Shown here piece after piece: positions 44,330 to 59,589 of a DNA stretch of 64,000 nucleotides. The DNA is taken from NCBI GenBank assembly GCA_021018995.1, contig CM037586.1, positions 154,182,060 through 154,246,059 of the forward strand, in the 5' to 3' direction. The stretch is from Chloranthus sessilifolius (taxonomy: Eukaryota > Streptophyta > Magnoliopsida > Chloranthales > Chloranthaceae). The position numbers and the translations under genes were made by a program. The notes under the pieces are model-generated. The model saw nothing but the letters and a program-made list of their open reading frames with translations. It had not been told where the DNA came from and did no database searches. Numbering within the stretch: the stretch's first letter is position 1; each line of letters opens with the position of its first letter.

Positions 44330-45592
44330 AAGAGTGGAAGAACATGAGGAATACCTTCGTCTCGCACTTCAGGCACTCCGAGATCACCAGTTGTATGCTA
44401 AACTTAGTAAGTGTGAGTTTTCGCTTAAACAAGTGACCTTCCTTAGCCACGTGGTATCGCGGAAGGAGGACCGTCCGATCCTTCTAAGATCAAAGCAATT
44501 ACAGAGTGGAAAGCACCGAGTGTTACCGGTTAGGAGTTTCTGACTCATGATTACTATCGACGCTCCGAGGGATTCTCTGAATTGCTCTATCCCTTACAAG
44601 CCTTACTAAGAAGAACACAAAATTTGTATGGTCGAGGAGTGAAAGAAGTTGTGGAGTTGAAGAAGAAGCTTACTACAAGACAGCTTCTAACCTTACCTCT
44701 AATACGCATAAGGGTAAATTTGAATTATTCACCGATTATCTCGCGGACTTGGTTGCGTCGCAACAAGATAGGAGGGTCGTTGCATAGGTCAAGACAACTG
44801 AAGCCACATGAGAAAACTATCCAGTTCACGACTTAGAATTGGCAGCAGTCATTTTCGCTCTCAAATTGTGGCGACTCTATCTTTATGGTGAAACGTTCAA
44901 AGTATATACTGACCATAAGAGCCTCAAGTATCTCTTCTCACAAAAAGATTTGAACCTCAGACAACGCAGATGGGTCGAGTACATGAAGGATTACGATTGT
45001 TCGATTAATTATCACCGGTAAAGTTTAACGCTGTACGACGACTCAAGAGAAAACGCCGGATTTTTTCGCCCGATTAAAAACTTCGAGGACCCTCGATGAA
45101 CTAGCAGAAGAAGATTTTTATCTCCAAAAGCTCGAAGAAGGTGTATATCTAGCGAAAATTCTGATAAATCCATTTATCATAGATGAAATCAAGGAGTTGC
45201 AGCAAACAGATCCAGAAATTCTATGAATCATTAAGGCCATGAATAAGGAATCAAAACCTGATTTTAGTCTCAGAGAAGATGGAGCATTACTCTTTAGACG
45301 GAGATTGTACGTACCTAATGACCCTAATATTAAAAAGGAAATACTCGTTGAAGGTCACAAATCAGGGTACTCAGTACACCCAGGCAACACTAAGATGTAT
45401 CGAAATTTGAAGAACTGGTATTGGTGGCCAAACATGAAGCGAGAAATAGCTGAATATGTATCAAAATGCTTAGTGTGCCAACAGGTCCTGAACTTTTCGA
45501 GTAGCTGGTACGTAATTTTCGAGGACGAAAATATTATAAGGGGGAGAGAATGTAACGACCCTAAAAATTTAAAACTGAATTTGTGGTGTTAG
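44330..45592 (+). pseudogene. Truncated pol, array unit 1 (RT thumb, RNase H, integrase zinc finger)
   Basis: Coding starts just after the position of the RT catalytic loop ([20 protein letters not shown]) and runs through RNase H ([18 protein letters not shown], then [12 protein letters not shown]). An integrase HHCC finger follows (EGHKSGYSVHPGNTKMYR...KCLVCQQ). It is then fused to a short 3' tail that ends at the polypurine tract AAGGGGGAGAGAA (45,538-45,550). Gag, protease, the RT active site and the integrase core are missing. Unit 1 has many small indels. The 117-codon part 45,239-45,592 is intact and reads into LTR II. Confidence 0.8.
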
Positions 45593-48500
45593 ATTCATTT
45601 TGCACAAAGCGTGGTGTTAGTGCTCCATACCGGAACCTATCCTAGTTGAAAAAGTACACATTTTGGTTTTTCAAAAAGGTTTTATATTTAAAATTATCCT
45701 TATTTGACACAAGTTGTGGTGGCCTAGTGGTTGAAAGACTTTGTTATAAACAAGGTCTAAGGATCAAATCTTACTACGTGAGTTTAAACTCTATTTTAAA
45801 CCTTGAAATAAAAGCCTATACACCCTTATTTAGTGCACCGCTTAACAATCAATTAATGCCCATATATTATAAATAAGAAAGCTACGAAGAACCCTAAACC
45901 ATCATTAAAAGAATTCTTCTTAAAAACCCTAGCCGTCAACCCATCTTGTTCGATAGCCACCTTTTTCTAACTACACCCTAATCTCTTTTAAATCTCTGTT
46001 CTTCCACAAGAACCACTATAAGATTTTTTCTATCACAATCGAGGTGAAGACGGCTGTAATCGTGACGGCCCATCGTAGGACGCCGATCTCTATCGCCTTC
46101 TAATCCCGCCATCGATTCACGTAGCACGCTCAAGAGGGTGGGTGCCCTCGATCGATCTTAAAATATTCAACTTTTTATTTTAATAATAATAAGAATAAAT
46201 ATATATATATATATTAAATGAATATCTATTTATCTTATTTAGGTATTCAAAAGTTATATATATACATGTATTTCGGTGTGTATAATAACATAAATCCTAT
46301 ACATGGACATATAATAGTTGCCCTTGATATATATAGATATATAATGAATATATATATATAGTGCTTGTATTGCTTATATAGGTGTTTAGATTGGAGAGAG
46401 AGAGAGAGCTCTTCTTCTCCACAATTTAAATCGATGAAGATAAGATATATTTTGGGATCGGCCCAACTAAACGCCGACAATGCCGGTGATAACTTGCCCG
46501 TGCCAACTATTGTAGTTGGGCACTTTGAAGAATTTTACCTGATATGAATATTTTGGTGCAACCATCCTTCTAGCACCATTGATTTCAAATGAAATAGATT
46601 CAAGTTGGACCTTATGGGCCCAACCCAAGAAATAGAACAGAGATGGACCATCTCCACAAATTAAAATCCTCGAGACATCTAATGGTTCAGAACTCGAGAA
46701 TTTGGCCCACAAATCAAGAAAATTAAAAGGCTATTTAGATATCAGTGAACATGAAGGATTTGACCCTTAGATTTGAGACCTTAGAGGTCAAAATAAATTG
46801 GGCCCAACAACCTAATACCTTAGAATCATTTTTCTTAAATATCTAATGGTTCAGATCTGTTCAATCTGATCGCCACATGGTAGGTACACTAAGTGTGCAC
46901 TTGACTGCTAGATCTTGTAATACGTTGACTGGAAGATCTAGTGTGCTAGAGATCGAATCGGGATCGGGACAAAAGAATCAACCTTAGGTAAAATTTTATT
47001 GTCTAACCATCAAATGGTTCAGATTAGAGGATAGATGACTCAAAGTTCGTGCCTTCTTATTTTAACCTTAGGTACCACATAGAATAATACGTGGGTTACC
47101 TTTGACCCTTAATTTTTGAGAATTAAGGCGCAAGTGGCCCATAGGACCAACTTCAAAATGATCTCAATAGTAACTCAATGTAATCTAATGACTCAGAAAG
47201 TGTCACTAAAATTTCTAGGACGCGCTTTGAGGCTCACAAATTGGAAAATTTAGTGAGGGATATTAACCCTTGTACAACTAGGCTAAGTGGATCATTTGAC
47301 TGCCACATTGACCCACTCTTAGGTCAAATTAGTAAAAAGTGTCGATACTAAGACTGTACAAATATTATGAAACTTTAAAAACAGAAGGCCCGATCAAGAA
47401 TGTCGGCAAAATTTTTGTATGAAATATCTATGCTTTTCAAATATTAATTATTATTTTATATTCACAAGTATGTAAGATGTATGAAATAGTTTCTTTTGGC
47501 CAAGTTAGACCTTTCATCATATGGCATGCACCACATAGAAAAATCACGATAGCATCGCACAATTAAAAGAAATAAGCTATGTCACACGACTTTTAAGCCT
47601 TCGTCATGGTGGGATTCCGTCACGGTCACGTGGAACTTGGAATGTAGGCATCCATAACGGATGCAACACCTCTATGGGAGTATGGGCGCCACAAGTATAT
47701 CCAGGTTACTACGGAACCCGTTCCTTGGGAAGCGTGATTTTGTGAATCTTATCGCACCATGGCTCACTTTAAATTAGTTTTAAGCAAATGATAAGGAATT
47801 ATATGTAAGATAAGGTAAGATACGAATACGGATAAGTTACGTTGTGAAGGCCAGCAAAATACTTAACTAAGTTTCTCTACGTGCCATGTCTTGCGTGCCA
47901 CACCGCAAGATCTAACGTCTGCAACCAAGACGGGTCTTAAGGACAATATGATACGACAGTGTCCCGAATGTAAGGGGACACTGATTTAAATGCATGCAAC
48001 CACATCGGGCTGGATGATGGTATACGATATGATATGGAGGTTAGGTGGTTATCTACACGTGGACCTCGCGTGATAGGCTCGAGCAAATGCGCACAATAAG
48101 GTAAGATGGGAAGTACGTTGTCTAGGCGTATGGGGCACTATTAAGTCCTAAGATATGTCACATAGGAAAAGTCGCCAAAGCAGACACAAAACGAGATCAG
48201 AACTTCATGCATCATATTTATTTCATGTTATGTCGTCTTTTCATTTTATGTTACTTCTTGTTCTTTTATGCTATATTTTTCGGTTTTGTTATGATGGATA
48301 TGAGATAGATGTTTTGTAATCATTTATGGTTGTTTGATTTATTTCAAAATGTATCGTAACTCAGCGATTGCACACACACGATCACCGAGTATTTTATGGT
48401 GGATCGATTGTAACCCGAGTTTACTGATCGAGTAAACTCACCCTCCCCAAAACTAACATTGCGGTGAGAACTCGATTTTTCCATCACCGAGGATGGGGAT

Positions 48501-48944
48501 GTCACTTTGTTCGATGCGGCTCAAGAGCGTGAAGACGTCGGCTACCATCTGGACGAGGGAATAGATCCGGCGGATTACTTTGAGCATTGAGAGATTTTTA
48601 GTCATAGTTTTATTATTTTCAGGGGAGATTTGTTATTAGATACTTTTATTTTTCAGCACCAATTATGGGTTTGCGTTGGGACTGTTTTATTCCACGTAAA
48701 ACCTCTGCTTGCTTTCAATTATAGATGCATGGTTAGGATTTATCACTTAATTAACGTCATCTACGTTTTCCGCTGTTGTTTGTTTGAATAATTTATTTTT
48801 AAATGATGCCATTAAATGCCTTGATCCATATGCTAAATCGGTATAAGAATTATGTGTATGTCCGCTTATCGCCTTAACAAGCGTGCGTGTCATAACACGG
48901 AATTCTAGGCCCTTGAGGTCGGGTAAGGATTCTGGGTCGTGACA
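45551..48944 (+). mobile_element. Gypsy array, LTR II
   Basis: A 3394-bp LTR with the same termini. It is bounded on the left by the polypurine tract of unit 1 and on the right by the PBS of unit 2, so it serves both. It differs from LTR I mainly by clustered short indels. Confidence 0.85.
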
Positions 48945-49399
48945 GAGTTGGTATCAAAGCCTAAGCTTTACTTCCTTGAGGACTGTGTGGCTCATGTAAG
49001 TACACTATGGTGATGATGTGATAATAATTTTGATAGACCCTAAGCTTTAGATCTTTTGTGGACTGAAGGATTTTAAGAAAGTGTGATGATCAATGACATA
49101 AGATTTGGCGTATTGGGAAATAATTAGGAAGATAAATCTGTTGGTTTGATGGTCTAAATATTCATTATAGGTTGAGATGTTGACTATAAGAATAACTTAT
49201 TAGAAGTGGGTTCGGATGGAGGAATAAATTATTATCATCAACCTCGACTTATTTGAATTACTTTATGGTCAACAAGATATAATAATGATGATAACCTATA
49301 ATGAGTGTTATAAGTAATTGATGTTGAGAAGTAAGTATATTTTGAATAAATAATCTTAGAGGCTACGAGAATTTGATTTTGAAAAGTTAAGGATTATAA

Positions 49400-50663
49400 A
49401 GAGTGGAAGAACATGAGGAATACCTTCGTCGCACTTCTTGAACTTAGTAAGTGTGAGTTTTCGCTTAAACAAGTGACCTTCCTTAGCCACGTGGTATCAG
49501 CAGAAGGAGTGACCGTCGATCCTTCTAAGATCAAAGCAATTACAGAGTGGAAAGCACCGACGAGTGTTACCGAAGTTAGGAGTTTCCTCGGACTCGCAGG
49601 TTACTATCGACGCTTCGTCGAGGGATTCTCTCGAATTGCTCTATCCCTTACAAGCCTTACTAAGAAGAACACAAAATTTGTATGGTCAGAGGAGTGTGAA
49701 AGAAGTTTTCAGGAGTTGAAGAAGAAGCTTACTACAGCACCAGTTCTAACCTTACCCTCTAATACAGACAAGGGTAAATTTGAATTATTCACCGACGCAT
49801 CTCGCCAAGGACTTGGTTGCGATCGCAACAAGATAGGAGGGTCGCATATACGGTCAAGACAACCGGCCACATGAGAAAAACTATCCAGTTCACGACTTAG
49901 AATTGGCAGCAGTCATTTTCGCTCTCAAATTGTGGCGACTCTATCTTTATGGTGAAACGTTCAAAGTATATACTGACCATAAGAGCCTCAAGTATCTCTT
50001 CTCACAAAAAGATTTGAACCTCAGACAACGCAGATGGGTCGAGTACATGAAGGATTACGATTGTTCGATTAATTATCACCCTGGTAAAGCGAACGTCGTC
50101 GCTGACGCACTCAGTAGAAAAACGTCAGGATTTTTTTGGCCCGATTAAAAACTTCGAGGACCCTCGATGAACTAGCAGAAGAAGATTTTTATCTCCAAAA
50201 GCTCGAAGAAGGTGTATATCTAGCGAAAATTCTGATAAATCCATTTATCATAGATGAAATCAAGGAGTTGCAGCAAACAGATCCAGAAATTCTATGAATC
50301 ATTAAGGCCATGAATAAGGAATCAAAACCTGATTTTAGTCTCAGAGAAGATGGAGCATTACTCTTTAGACGGAGATTGTAATGTACTAATGACCCTAATA
50401 TTAAAAAGGAAATACTCGTTGAAGGTCACAAATCAGGGTACTCAGTACACCCAGGCAACACTAAGATGTATCGAAATTTGAAGAACTGGTATTGGTGGCC
50501 AAACATGAAGCGAGAAATAGCTGAATATGTATCAAAATGCTTAGTGTGCCAACAGGTCCTGAACTTTTCGAGTAGCTGGTACGTAATTTTCGAGGACGAA
50601 AATATTATAAGGGGGAGAGAATGTAACGACCCTAAAAATTTAAAACTGAATTTGTGGTGTTAG
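49400..50663 (+). pseudogene. Truncated pol, array unit 2
   Basis: The same deletion derivative. Here the RT thumb is in frame ([19 protein letters not shown]), with the RNase H first Asp ([11 protein letters not shown]) and last Asp ([14 protein letters not shown]) present. About 31 bp around RDHQLYA are missing, and there are breaks near 49,830, 50,120 and 50,380. A TGA after DPEIL (50,295) is common to all four units. Confidence 0.8.
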
Positions 50664-53600
50664 ATTCATTTTGCACAGAGCGTGGTGTTAGTGCTCCATA
50701 CCGGAACCTATCCTAGTTGAAAAAGTACACATTTTGGTTTTTCAAAAAGGTTTTATATTTAAAATTATCCTTATTTGACACAAGTTGTGTGGTGGCCTAG
50801 TGGTTGAAAGACTTTGGTTATAAACAAGAGGTCTAAGGATCAAATCTTACTACGTGAGTTTAAACCTCTATTTTAAACCTTGAAATAAAAGCCTATACAC
50901 CCTTATTTAGTGCGACCGCTTAACACCGAATTAATGCCCATATATTATAAATAAGAAAGCTACGGAGAACCCTAAACCATTATTATAAGAATTCTTCTTA
51001 AAAACCCTAGCCGTCACTCCATCTTCTTCTATAGCCACCTTTTTCTAAAAACACCCTAATCTCTTTTAAATCTCTTGTGTGTTCTTCCACAAGAACCACT
51101 ATAGTATTTTTCTATCGTCAAATCATTATCGTGGACGCCGATCTCTATCGCCCTAACCGCCATCGATTCGCCGAGCACGCTTCAAGAGGTGGGTGCCCCT
51201 CGATCGATCTTAAAATATTCAACTTTTTATTTTAATAATAATAAGAATAAATATATATATATATATTAAATGAATATCTATTTATCTTATTTAGGTATTC
51301 AAAAGTTATATATATACATGTATTTCGGTGTGTATAATAACATAAATCCTATACATGGACATATAATAGTTGCCCTTGATATATATAGATATATAAAATA
51401 ATATATATATAGTGTTTTGTATTGCTTATATAGGTGTTTACGGTGGAGAGAGAGAGAGAGAGCTCTTCTTCTCCACAATTTAAATCGATGAAGATAAGAT
51501 ATATTTAGGGATCGGCCCAACTAACTAAACAATGCCGGTGATAACTTGCCCGTGCCAACTATTGTAGTTGGGCACTTTGAAGAATTTTACCTGATATGAA
51601 TATTTTGGTGCAACCATCCTTCTAGCACCATTGATTTCAAATGAAATAGATTCAAGTTGGACCTTATGGGCCCAACCCAAGAAATAGAACAGAGATGGAC
51701 CATCTCCACAAATTAAAATCCTCGAGACATCTAATGGTTCAGAACTCGAGAATTTGGCCCACAAATCAAGAAAATTAAAAGGCTATTTAGATATCAGTGA
51801 ACATGAAGGATTTGACCCTTAGATTTGAGACCTTAGAGGTCAAAATAAATTGGGCCCAACAACCTAATACCTTAGAATCATTTTTCTTAAATATCTAATG
51901 GTTCAGATCTGTTCAATCTGATCGCCACATGGTAGGTACACTAAGTGTGCACTTGACTGCTAGATCTTGTAATACGTTGACTGGAAGATCTAGTGTGCTA
52001 GAGATCGAATCGGGATCGGGACAAAAGAATCAACCTTAGGTAAAATTTTATTGTCTAACCATCAAATGGTTCAGATTAGAGGATAGATGACTCAAAGTTC
52101 GTGCCTTCTTATTTTAACCTTAGGTACCACATAGAATAATACGTGGGTTACCTTTGACCCTTAATTTTTGAGAATTAAGGCGCAAGTGGCCCATAGGACC
52201 AACTTCAAAACGATCTCAATAGTAACTCAATGTAATCTAATGACTCAGAAAGTGTCACTAAAATTTCTAGGACGCGCTTTGAGGCTCACAAATTGGAAAA
52301 TTTAGTGAGGGATATTAACCCTTGTACAACTAGGCTAAGTGGATCATTTGACTGCCACATTGACCCACTCTTAGGTCAAATTAGTAAAAGGTGTCGATAC
52401 TAAGATGCAAATATTATGAAACTTTAAAAACAGAAGGCCCGATCAGTAATCTGACGGCCCATAGAAGGTTTCTCCAAAATTTTTGTATGAAATATCTATG
52501 CTTTTCAAATATTAATTATTATTTTATATTCACAAGTATGTAAGATGTATGAAATAGTTTCTTTTGGCCAAGTTAGTCCTTTCATCATATGGCATGCACC
52601 ACATAGAAAAATCACGATAGGGCATAATACAATTAAAAAGAAATAAGCTATGTCACACGACTTTTAAGCCTTCGTCATGGTGGGATTCCGTCACACGGTC
52701 ACGTGGAACTTGGAATGTAGGCATCCATATACGGATGCAACACCTCTATGGGAGTATGGGATGCCACAAGTATATCCAGTTACTCTGAACCCGTTCCTTG
52801 GGAAGCGTGATTTTGTGAATCTTATCGCACCATGGCTCACTTTAAATTAGTTTTAAGCAAATGATAAGGAATTATATGTAAGATAAGGTAAGATACGAAT
52901 ACGGATAAGTTACGTTGTGAAGGCCAGCAAAATACGAACTAAGTTTCTACATCGCCATGTCTTGCGTACACCGCAAGATCTAACGTCTGACCAAGGCGGG
53001 TCTTAAGGACAATATGATAACGTTGTCCCGAATGTAAGGGACAGACGAAATGCATGCAACCACATCGGTGGATGATGATGGGATACGATATGATATGGAG
53101 GTTAGGTGGTTATCTACACGTGTACCTCGCGTGATAGGCTCGGCTGCCCCGCGCAGTGTCGATATCTGAAAATAAGGTAAGATGTGAAGTACGTTGTGTA
53201 GGCGTATGGAGCAATATTAAGTCTTAAGATATGTCACATAGGAAAAGTCGACAAAGCAGACACAAAAGGAGATCAGAACTTGATGCATCATATATATTTC
53301 ATGTTATGTCAGGTCTTTTCATTTTATGTTACTTCTTGTTCTTTTTATGCTATATTTTTCAGTTTTGTTATGATGGATATGAGATCGTAGATGTTTTTGT
53401 AATCATTTATGGTTGTTTGATTTATTTCAAAATGTATCGTAACTCAAGCGATTGCACACACGATCACCTGAGTATTTTATGGTGGATCGATTGTGCAACC
53501 TGCTGAGTTTACGTGACTGAGTAAACTCACCCCCTCCCCAAAACTAACAGTTGCAGGTGAGAACTCTGATTTTTCCATCACTGAGGATGGGGATGCTGCT

Positions 53601-54039
53601 GTTCCTGATGCGGCTCAAGAGCGTGAAGACGTCGGCTACCATCTGGACGAGGGAATAGATCCGGCGGATTACTTTGAGCATTGAGAGATTTTTAGTCATA
53701 GTTTTATTATTTTCAGGGGAGATTTGTTATTAGATACTTTTATTTTTCAGCACCAATTATGGGTTTGCGTTGGGACTGTTTTATTCCACGTAAAACCTCT
53801 GCTTGCTTTCAATTATAGATGCATGGTTAGGATTTATCACTTAATTAACGTCATCTACGTTTTCCGCTGTTGTTTGTTTGAATAATTTATTTTTAAATGA
53901 TGCCATTAAATGCCTTGATCCATATGCTAAATCGGTATAAGAATTATGTGTATGTCCGCTTATCGCCTTAACAAGCGTGCGGTGTCATAACACGGAATTC
54001 TAGGCCCTTGAGGTCGGGTAAGGATTCTGGGTCGTGACA
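50622..54039 (+). mobile_element. Gypsy array, LTR III
   Basis: A 3418-bp LTR shared by units 2 and 3. A deletion of about 30 bp near 51,125 removes the GAGGTGAAGAC segment. Confidence 0.85.
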
Positions 54040-54499
54040 GAGTTGGTATCAAAGCCTAAGCTTTACTTCCTTGAGGACTGTGTGGCTCATGTAAGTACAC
54101 TATGGTGATGATGTGATAATAATTTTGATAGACCCTAAGCTTTAGATCTTTTGTGGACTGAAGGATTTTAAGAAAGTGTGATGATCAATGACATAAGATT
54201 TGGCGTATTGGGAAATAATTAGGGAAGATAAATCCTGACTGGTTTGATGGTCTAAATATTCATTATAGGTTGAGATGTTGACTATAAGAATAACTTATTA
54301 GAAGTGGGTTCAGATGGAGGAATAAATTATTATCATCAACCTCAGACTTATTTGAATTACTTTATGGTCAACAAGATATAATAATGATGATAACCTATAA
54401 CAGAGTGTTATAAGTAATTGATGTTGAGAAGTAAGAGTATATTTTGAATAAATAATCTTAGAGGCTACGAGAATTTGATTTTTGAAAAGTTAAGGATTA

Positions 54500-55790
54500 T
54501 AAAGAGTGGAAGAACATGAGGAATACCTTCGTCTCGCACTTCAGGCACTCCGAGATCACCAGTTGTATGCTAAACTTAGTAAGTGTGAGTTTTCGCTTAA
54601 ACAAGTGACCTTCCTTAGCCACGTGGTATCGCGGAAGGAGACCGTCGATCCTTCTAAGATCAAAGCAATTACAGAGTGGAAAGCACCGACGAGTGTTACC
54701 GAAGTTAGGAGTTTCCTCGGACTCGCAGGTTACTATCGACGCTTCGTCGAGGGATTCTCTCGAATTGCTCTATCCCTTACAAGCCTTACTAAGAAGAACA
54801 CAAAATTTGTATGGTCAGAGGAGTGTGAAAGAAGTTTTCAGGAGTTGAAGAAGAAGCTTACTACAGCACCAGTTCTAACCTTACCCTCTAATACAGACAA
54901 GGGTAAATTTGAATTATTCAGACGCATCTCGCCAAGGACTTGGTTGCGTACTGCAACAAGATAGGAGGGTCGTTGCATACGGGTCAAGACAACTGAAGCC
55001 ACATGAGAAAAACTATCCAGTTCACGACTTAGAATTGGCAGCAGTCATTTTCGCTCTCAAATTGTGGCGACTCTATCTTTATGGTGAAACGTTCAAAGTA
55101 TATACTGACCATAAGAGCCTCAAGTATCTCTTCTCACAAAAAGATTTGAACCTCAGACAACGCAGATGGGTCGAGTACATGAAGGATTACGATTGTTCGA
55201 TTAATTATCACCGTAGCGAACGCTGTCGTCGACGCACTTTTCGAGAAAACGCGTCGGATTTTTTGGCCCGATTAAAAACTTCGAGGACCCTCGATGAACT
55301 AGCAGAAGAAGATTTTTATCTCCAAAAGCTCGAAGAAGGTGTATATCTAGCGAAAATTCTGATAAATCCATTTATCATAGATGAAATCAAGGAGTTGCAG
55401 CAAACAGATCCAGAAATTCTATGAATCATTAAGGCCATGAATAAGGAATCAAAACCTGATTTTAGTCTCAGAGAAGATGGAGCATTACTCTTTAGACGGA
55501 GATTGTACGTACCTAATGACCCTAATATTAAAAAGGAAATACTCGTTGAAGGTCACAAATCAGGGTACTCAGTACACCCAGGCAACACTAAGATGTATCG
55601 AAATTTGAAGAACTGGTATTGGTGGCCAAACATGAAGCGAGAAATAGCTGAATATGTATCAAAATGCTTAGTGTGCCAACAGGTCCTGAACTTTTCGAGT
55701 AGCTGGTACGTAATTTTCGAGGACGAAAATATTATAAGGGGGAGAGAATGTAACGACCCTAAAAATTTAAAACTGAATTTGTGGTGTTAG
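54500..55790 (+). pseudogene. Truncated pol, array unit 3
   Basis: As unit 2, with an RT thumb frame at 54,506-54,964 and the RNase H/linker at 54,909-55,424. These overlap because of a small deletion at the FTDAS motif. The integrase finger at 55,437-55,790 is intact. The VADALSR segment containing the last RNase H Asp is garbled by indels at CG-rich words. Confidence 0.8.
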
Positions 55791-58700
55791 ATTCATTTTG
55801 CACAAAGCGTGGTGTTAGTGCTCCATACCGGAACCTATCCTAGTTGAAAAAGTACACATTTTGGTTTTTCAAAAAGGTTTTATATTTAAAATTATCCTTA
55901 TTTGACACAAGTTGTGTGGTGGCCTAGTGGTTGAAAGACTTTGGTTATAAACAAGAGGTCTAAGGATCAAATCTTACTACGTGAGTTTAAACCTCTATTT
56001 TAAACCTTGAAATAAAAGCCTATACACCCTTATTTAGACCTTAACAAGAATTAATGCCCATATATTATAAATAAAGCTACGGAGAACCCTAAACCATTAT
56101 TATAAGAATTCTTCTTAAAAACCCTAGCCGTCACTCCATCTTCTTCTATAGCCACCTTTTTCTAAAAACACCCTAATCTCTTTTAAATCTCTTGTGTGTT
56201 CTTCCACAAGAACCACTATAGTATTTTTCTATCGTCAAATCGAGGTGAAGACAACGTAATCGTGGACGGCCTATCGTGTGGACGCCGATCTCTATCGCCC
56301 TAACCGCCATCGATTCGCCGAGCACGCTTCAAGAGGTGGGTGCCCCTCGATCGATCTTAAAATATTCAACTTTTTATTTTAATAATAATAAGAATATATA
56401 TATATATATATATTAAATGAATATCTATTTATCTTATTTAGGTATTCAAAAGTTATATATATACATGTATTTGGTGTGTATAATAACATAAATCCTATAT
56501 GGACATATAATAGTTGCCTTGATATATATATATATATAATGAATATATATATATAGTGTTTTGTATTGCTTATATAGGTGTTTCTGGAGAGAGAGAGAGA
56601 GAGAGCTCTTCTTCTCCACAATTTCGTCGATGAAGAAGATAAGATATATTTGGATCGGCCCAACTAAACGACAATGCCGGTGATAACTTGCCCCTGCCAA
56701 CTATTATAGTAGGGCACTTTGAAGAATTTCACCTGATATGAATATTTTGGTGCAACCACCCTTCTAGCACCATTGATATCAAATGAAATAGATTCAAGTT
56801 GGACCTTAAGGGTCCAACCCAACAAATAGAAATGTAGATGGACCATCTCCACAAATTAAAATCCTCGAGACATCTAATGGTTGAACTCAGAATTTGGCCC
56901 ACAAATCAAGAAAATTAAAAGGCTATTTAGATATCAGTGAACATGAAGGATTTGACCCTTAGATTTGAGACCTTAGAGGTCAAAATAAATTGGGCCCAAC
57001 AACCTAATACCTTAGAATCATTTTTCTTAAATATCTAATGGTTCAGATCTGTTCAATCTGATCGCCACATGGTAGGTACACTAAGTGTGCACTTGAGTGC
57101 TAGATCTTATGTCGTTGTTGGAAGATCTAGTGTGCTAGAGATCGAATCGGGATCGGGACAAAAGAATCAACCTTAGGTAAAATTTTATTGTCTAACCATC
57201 AAATGGTTCAGATTAGAGGATAGATGACTCAAAGTTCGTGCCTTCTTATTTTAACCTTAGGTACCACATAGAATAATATTGGGTTACCTTTGACCCTTAA
57301 TTTTTGAGAATTAAGGCGCAAGTGGCCCATAGGACCAACTTCAAAACGATCTCAATAGTAACTCAATGTAATCTAATGACTCAGAAAGTGTCACTAAAAT
57401 TTCTAGGACGCGCTTTGAGGCTCACAAATTGGAAAATTTAGTGAGGGATATTAACCCTTGTACAACTAGGCTAAGTGGATCATTTGACTGCCACATTGAC
57501 CCACTCTTAGGTCAAATTAGTAAAAAGTGTCGATACTAAGACTGTACAAATATTATGAAACTTTAAAATGTAAGGCCCGATCAAGATCTGACGGCCCATA
57601 GAAGGTTTCTCCAAAATTTTTGTATGAAATATCTATGCTTTTCAAATATTAATTATTATTTTATATTCACAAGTATGTAAGATGTATGAAATAGTTTCTT
57701 TTGGCCAAGTTAGTCCTTTCATCATATGGCATGCACCACATAGAAAAATCACGATAGGGCATACGCACAATTAAAAAGAAATAAGCTATGTCACACGACT
57801 TTTAAGCCTTCGTCATGGTGGGATTCCCGTCACGGTCACGTGGAACTTGGAATGTAGGCATCCATGTTCCGATGCAACACCTCTTTGGGAGCATGGGCTG
57901 CCACACGAAGTATATCCAGGTTACTACGGAACCCGTCCCTTGGGAAGCGTGATTTTGTGAATCTTATCGCACCATGGCTCACTTTAAATTAGTTTTAAGC
58001 AAATGATAAGAATTATATGTAAGAAGATACGAATACGGATAAGTTACGTTGTGAAGGCCAAAAAATACTGAACTAAGTTTCTACCGTGCCATGTCTTGCG
58101 TGCCACCGCAAGATCTAACGTCTACAGCCAAGACGGGTCTTAAGGACAATATGATCTGACGATTGTCCGAATGTAAGGGACACCGATTTAAATGCATGCA
58201 ACCACATCGGTTGGATGATGGTATCACGATATGATATGGAGGTTAGGTGGTTATCTACCGTGGACCTCGCGTGATAGGCTCGGCTGCTGCACAGGTCGTA
58301 TCTGAAAATAAGGTAAGATGTGAAATCGTTGTGTAGGCGTATGGAGCAATATTAAGTCTTAAGATATGTCACATAGGAAAAGTCGACAAAGCATAATAAA
58401 AGGAGATCGAGAACTTGATGCATCATATATATTTCATGTTATGTCGGTCTTTTCATTTTATGTTACTTGTTCTTTTTATGCTATATTTTCAGGTTTTGTT
58501 ATGATGGATATGAGATCGTAGATGTTTTGTAATCATTTATGGTTGTTTGATTTATTTCAAAATGTATCGTAACTCAAGCGATTGCACACACGATCACCGA
58601 GTATTTTATGGTGGATCGATTTACGGATCGTGAGTAAACTCACCTCCCCAAAACTAACGGATTGCGGTGAGAACTCGATTTTTCCATCACCGAGGATGGG

Positions 58701-59124
58701 GATCTTTGTTCACGATGGCTCAAGAGCGTGAAGGCGTCGGCTACCATCCGGACGAGGAATAGATCCATGGATTACTTTGAGCATTGAGAGATTTTTAGTC
58801 ATAGTTTTTATTATTTTCGTGAGATTTGTTATTAGATACTTTTATTTTCAAAGACCAATTATGGGTTTGCGTTGACTGCTTTTATTCCACGTAAAACCTC
58901 TCGCTTGCTTTCAATTATAGATGCATGGTTAGGATTTATCACTTAATTAACGTCATTGTTGTTTGTTTGAATAATTTATTTTAAATGATGCCATTAAATG
59001 CCTTGATCCATATGCTAAATCGGTATAAGAATTATGTGTATGTCCGCTTATCGCCTTAACAAGCGTGCGGTGTCATAACACGGAATTCTAGGCCCTTGAG
59101 TCGTAAGGATTACAGGTCGTGACA
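55749..59124 (+). mobile_element. Gypsy array, LTR IV
   Basis: A 3376-bp LTR shared by units 3 and 4, with the most small deletions of the set (for example near 56,036, 58,620 and 59,100). Confidence 0.85.
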
Positions 59125-59589
59125 GAGTTGGTATCAAAGCCTAAGCTTTACTTCCTTGAGGACTGTGTGGCTCATGTAAGTACACTATGGTGATGATGTG
59201 ATAATAATTTTGATAGACCCTAAGCTTTAGATCTTTTGTGGACTGAAGGATTTTAAGAAAGTGTGATGATCAATGACATAAGATTTGGCGTATTGGGAAA
59301 TAATTAGGGAAGATAAATCTATGGTTTGATGGTCTAAATATTCATTATAGGTTGAGATGTTGACTATAAGAATAACTTATTAGAAGTGGGTTCGATGGAG
59401 GAATAAATTATTATCATCAACCTCAGACTTATTTGAATTACTTTATGGTCAACAAGATATAATAATGATGATAACCTATAACAGAGTGTTATAAGTAATT
59501 GATGTTGAGAAGTAAGAGTATATTTTGAATAAATAATCTTAGAGGCTACGAGAATTTGATTTTTGAAAAGTTAAGGATTATAAAGAGTG